Part shown: positions 61,281-64,000 of the stretch, one piece after another | Numbering within the stretch: position 1 is the first letter of the stretch | Layout: each line of letters opens with the position of its first letter | From: Dyella_B sp036746095 | Lineage (GTDB): Bacteria > Pseudomonadota > Gammaproteobacteria > Xanthomonadales > Rhodanobacteraceae | Reading direction: 5' to 3' | Length of the DNA: 64,000 nt | Assembly (NCBI RefSeq): GCF_036746095.1 | Contig: NZ_DAIOEU010000006.1 | Coordinates: forward strand, 61,185-125,184 | Translations under genes and position numbers: made by a program | The notes under the pieces: generated by a model | What the model was told of the DNA's origin: nothing | Seen by the model: only the letters and a program-made list of their open reading frames with translations | Database searches by the model: none

Positions 61281-62758
61281 ACCGCAAACCGACGCTGTCG
61301 TTCTGGCAGATCTGGAACATGTGTTTCGGCTTCCTGGGCATCCAGTTTGCCTTTGCATTGCAGAACGCCAATGTCAGCCGCATTTTCCAGACGCTGGGCG
61401 CGGGCGTGGGCGATATCCCGATGCTGTGGATCGCGGCGCCGTTCACGGGCCTGATCGTGCAGCCGTTGATCGGCTACGCCTCCGATCGCACCTGGGGACG
61501 ATTGGGGCGGCGGCGGCCTTACTTCCTGGCCGGCGCGGTGCTGACCACAATGGCATTGCTGTGGATGCCCAACTCGGGCCTGTTATGGATTGCCGCGATG
61601 CTGCTGTGGTTGATGGATGCATCGATCAATGTATCGATGGAGCCATTCCGCGCGTTTGTCGGCGATCAATTGCCGACGGCGCAGCGGCCCTTGGGCTACG
61701 CGATGCAGAGTTTCTTTATCGGCCTGGGCGCCGTGGTGGCCTCGTTGTTGCCGTACTTGCTGGCGCATCTGGGTGTAAGCAACGTGGCCGGGCCGGGCGG
61801 CGTGCCCGATACGGTGCGCGATGCGTTCTACATCGGCGGGGTGGTGTTGCTGGGCTCGGTGTTGTGGACGGTGCTGTCCACGCGCGAATACCCGCCCGAC
61901 CAGTTGCGTGTGTTCGACGATGCGGTGAAGCAGGCGCCGGTGCAGGTGGAGCGGCGCAGCGCGCGCAACCAAGGCTTGATCTGGCTGGTCGCCGGCGTAA
62001 TCGGCGGATGGCTGGTGCATGCCTACGGTCTCGAGCGTGAGCTGTACCTGCTGGCCGGTGGGCTGGCCGCTTTCGGCCTTTCGCAGCTGTGGCTGAGCGT
62101 GGCGCGCGGCCATGGCATGTTCACGCAAGTGATGACCGACGTGCACGCGATGCCGCCGGCCATGCGGCGCCTGGCACTCGTGCAGTTGTTTTCATGGTTC
62201 GCCATGTTCGCGATGTGGATCTACACCACGGCGGGCGTGGCGCAGGTGCATTTCGGCAGCAGCGATCCGCAATCGGCGGCTTACAACAACGGCGCCAATT
62301 GGGTGGGCGTGCTGTTTGCCGCATACAACGGGTTTGCCGCGGTGGCGTCGCTGGTGATTCCGTTGATGGTGCGCCGCTGGGGCTTGCGCATCAGCCACCT
62401 GATCAACCTCTGGCTGGGTGGGGCGGGGCTGATTTCGTTCCTGTTGATTCGCGACCCGCACTGGTTGCTGTTGCCGATGGTAGGCGTGGGTTTTGCGTGG
62501 GCGTCGATTCTTTCCCTGCCGTATGCGCTGCTGTCGGACAATCTGCCGGCGGAGAAGATGGGCGTCTACATGGGCATCTTCAATTTCTTCGTGGTGATTC
62601 CGCAGTTGCTCGCCGCGAGCGTGCTGGGCGTGTTGTTGCGCGTGTTCTTTCACGGGCAGCCGATTTATGCGCTGGTGCTGGGCGGTGTTAGCTTGCTGGT
62701 GGCGGGGGTGAGCGTGTTGCGGGTGAAGGAGCCGGTGCTTGCGAGGGCGCTTGCGTAA
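61277..62758 (+). CDS. GPH/SUT-like sugar transporter
   Basis: A 493-aa, 12-TM carrier. Motifs IGYASDRTWGRLGRRRPYFLAG and MEPFRAFVGDQLPTAQRP and the later LPYALLSDNLPAEKMGVYMGIFNFFVVIPQ are those of plant SUT-like and bacterial maltose/sucrose H+ symporters such as MalY of Caulobacter. It should bring glucose, maltose or trimmed oligosaccharides across the inner membrane. Its ATG overlaps the six-hairpin gene stop, so both are made together. It is the last gene of the locus. Confidence 0.9.
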   Translation: MNRKPTLSFWQIWNMCFGFLGIQFAFALQNANVSRIFQTLGAGVGDIPMLWIAAPFTGLIVQPLIGYASDRTWGRLGRRRPYFLAGAVLTTMALLWMPNSGLLWIAAMLLWLMDASINVSMEPFRAFVGDQLPTAQRPLGYAMQSFFIGLGAVVASLLPYLLAHLGVSNVAGPGGVPDTVRDAFYIGGVVLLGSVLWTVLSTREYPPDQLRVFDDAVKQAPVQVERRSARNQGLIWLVAGVIGGWLVHAYGLERELYLLAGGLAAFGLSQLWLSVARGHGMFTQVMTDVHAMPPAMRRLALVQLFSWFAMFAMWIYTTAGVAQVHFGSSDPQSAAYNNGANWVGVLFAAYNGFAAVASLVIPLMVRRWGLRISHLINLWLGGAGLISFLLIRDPHWLLLPMVGVGFAWASILSLPYALLSDNLPAEKMGVYMGIFNFFVVIPQLLAASVLGVLLRVFFHGQPIYALVLGGVSLLVAGVSVLRVKEPVLARALA

Positions 62759-62768
62759 TTTTTCATGG

Positions 62769-63028
62769 CCGCCGTTCCCGCTTTCGCGCATTGCTGTCCG
62801 GGGAAAATGAAGTTCTTCATAAATGCGCGGCATAGCACCCGCATCGAGAATTTTTCATGGAAATTCAGTGCCATCAGCTCGTCATTCCAGCGAAAGCTGG
62901 AATCCAGTGCCTTTGCAGATTTTCAAGTCGCTGGATTCCAGCTTTCGCTGGAATGACGTCGTTTTAGCTTTCCCGCAAGAACGGCGAAATTTCCCCCGGA
63001 CAGCAGTGCGCTTTCGCGGGAATGACGG
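62769..63028. repeat. Nested palindromic element after the sugar transporter gene
   Basis: Outer arms TTGCTGTCCGGGGAAAAT (62791-62808) and its near complement in TTTCCCCCGGACAGCAG (62989-63005) with additional CGCTTTCGCG pieces enclose an ordinary GTCATTCC pair (62880-62958, units GTCATTCCAGCGAAAGCTGG and CCAGCTTTCGCTGGAATGAC). It fills the gap between the convergent transporter and sigma factor genes. Confidence 0.75.
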
Positions 63029-63038
63029 TCTGGAAGAA

Positions 63039-64000
63039 TTACGTATGACGCGCGGCTTCGGCGCAAGCAGCAGCGCGTTGCTGCAAGAAGGTTCGCTCCC
63101 GTCCATTGCGCGCCAGCGACGCGGCGCGTTCGAATTCCTCGCGCGCTTCGGCATGGCGCTCAAGCCGGCTCAACAGATCGCCGCGCACGCTCGGCAGCAA
63201 ATGGTAGTTGCGCAGCAGTGGTTCGTTCGCCAGCGCATCGACCAGTGCAAGTCCTGCGGCAGGGCCGGATGCCATGGCCACCGCGACCGCGCGGTTGAGT
63301 TCCACCACCGGCGATGGCAGCACCTGCGACAGTTCGCCGTACAGCACGGCGATGCGCGACCAATCCGTGGCGTCGATGGTGCGCGCACGTGCATGGCAGG
63401 CGGCAATGGCCGCTTGCAAGGCATAAGGACCGCGCGCGCCGCCCAGCTTTTCCGCGCGTTCCAGCGCGGCCAGGCCACGGCGGATCAGCAATGGATCCCA
63501 ACGGCTGCGATCCTGGTCCGCCAACAGGATCGGCTCGCCGGTTGGCGTGGTGCGTGCGTGCAGGCGCGAAGCCTGGATCTCCATCAGCGCCAGCAGGCCG
63601 AACACTTCCGGTTCCTGCGGCGCCAGGCCGGCCAATACGCGTCCAAGGCGCATCGCTTCGTTGCATAGCTCGGGGCGAATCCAGTCATCGCCGGAGGTTG
63701 CCGCGTAGCCTTCGTTGAAGATCAGATACATCACTTCCAGCACGGAGGCGAGCCGTTCGTCGCGTTCTTCGCCGCGCGGCACTTCGAACGGAACCTGCTT
63801 GTCCGACAGCGTGCGTTTGGCGCGCACGATGCGCTGCGAAATGGTGGGTTCGGGCACCAGGAAGGCGCGTGCGATCTCGTCGGTGGTCAAGCCGCCGAGC
63901 AGGCGCAGCGTGAGCGCGGCGCGCGCATCGGCGGACAGCACCGGGTGGCAGGCCGTGAAGATCAGCCTGAGCAGGTCGTCGCCGATGTCGTCGTCGAGCA
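63039..64000 (-). CDS. ECF42-type RNA polymerase sigma factor (5' end outside window)
   Basis: The frame stays open past the right edge; residues before LSADARAAL (DDDIGDDLLRLIFTACHPV) are conserved in these sigma factors. Sigma region 4 includes ALTLRLLGGLTTDEIARAFLVPEPTISQRIVRAKR. The long C-terminal extension (DUF6596, with EVMYLIFNEGYAA, LCNEAMRLGRVLAGLAPQEPEVFGLLALM and LADQDRSRWDPLLI, followed by TPR-like helices) is diagnostic of ECF42. Members usually lie next to a DGPF/YCII-type gene, which would be beyond the edge here. The C-terminus regulates activity in this group. Confidence 0.92.
   Translation of the reverse strand, partial: LDDDIGDDLLRLIFTACHPVLSADARAALTLRLLGGLTTDEIARAFLVPEPTISQRIVRAKRTLSDKQVPFEVPRGEERDERLASVLEVMYLIFNEGYAATSGDDWIRPELCNEAMRLGRVLAGLAPQEPEVFGLLALMEIQASRLHARTTPTGEPILLADQDRSRWDPLLIRRGLAALERAEKLGGARGPYALQAAIAACHARARTIDATDWSRIAVLYGELSQVLPSPVVELNRAVAVAMASGPAAGLALVDALANEPLLRNYHLLPSVRGDLLSRLERHAEAREEFERAASLARNGRERTFLQQRAAACAEAARHT

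Overview
The window looks like chromosomal DNA of a gammaproteobacterium of the order Xanthomonadales, most likely family Rhodanobacteraceae (Dyella/Rhodanobacter/Luteibacter type). This is an inference from protein style (Oar-type and maltodextrin-type TonB-dependent receptors, hemD-hemX-hemY, HutD, Pr6Pr, SdhL-type shikimate dehydrogenase homologue), high G+C, and many short palindromic repeats. No rRNA, tRNA, CRISPR array, transposase or phage gene was recognised.

Layout. 1-5.2 kb: NnrU-like membrane protein, then a tight minus-strand run FAD-dependent dehydrogenase -> dinG-type helicase -> hutD-like gene. 5.4-9.2 kb: a FrnE-type DsbA protein and an Oar-like TonB-dependent receptor with a TTG start and a clear terminator. 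9.6-24.8 kb: housekeeping genes (DUF1993, MFS exporter, EF-hand protein, folE, shikimate dehydrogenase-like, rmuC, Pr6Pr, rlmI, srkA, two hotdog thioesterases, a ferredoxin-reductase fusion, YibN-like protein, lipoprotein, hemD-hemX-hemY). 24.9-35.4 kb: a complete kdp potassium-uptake locus on the minus strand, in transcription order an unlisted 29-aa membrane peptide, kdpF, kdpA, kdpB, an unknown 65-aa gene, a beta-barrel porin, kdpC, kdpD, kdpE. Three of its junctions carry palindromic repeats of different types. 35.5-43.9 kb: a NERD-helicase fusion, FUSC protein, uvrD carrying an in-frame repeat insertion, a 2-TM protein and two tandem OprD-like porins. 44.1-47.2 kb: an HMG-CoA synthase-like enzyme and a terpene-synthase-like protein with an altered metal-binding triad.

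47.5-62.8 kb is a glucan/maltodextrin utilisation locus: a cytoplasmic GH13 alpha-glucosidase diverges from a TonB-dependent receptor, a secreted GH13 alpha-amylase, a GH31 alpha-glucosidase, a GH39 beta-xylosidase-like enzyme, a six-hairpin glycosidase-like protein and a sugar transporter. The genes suggest breakdown outside or in the periplasm, uptake through the outer membrane, further trimming, then import across the inner membrane. An identical 15-bp palindromic box occurs three times, twice in the divergent intergenic region and once before the six-hairpin gene, and is a good candidate operator for a LacI-type regulator that lies outside the window. The right edge carries a truncated ECF42-type sigma factor gene.

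The most unusual signals are the nested palindrome between kdpD and kdpE, the 111-bp in-frame insertion in uvrD flanked by a 5-bp direct repeat, the extra genes of the kdp locus, the shared operator box, and the degenerate terpene synthase.
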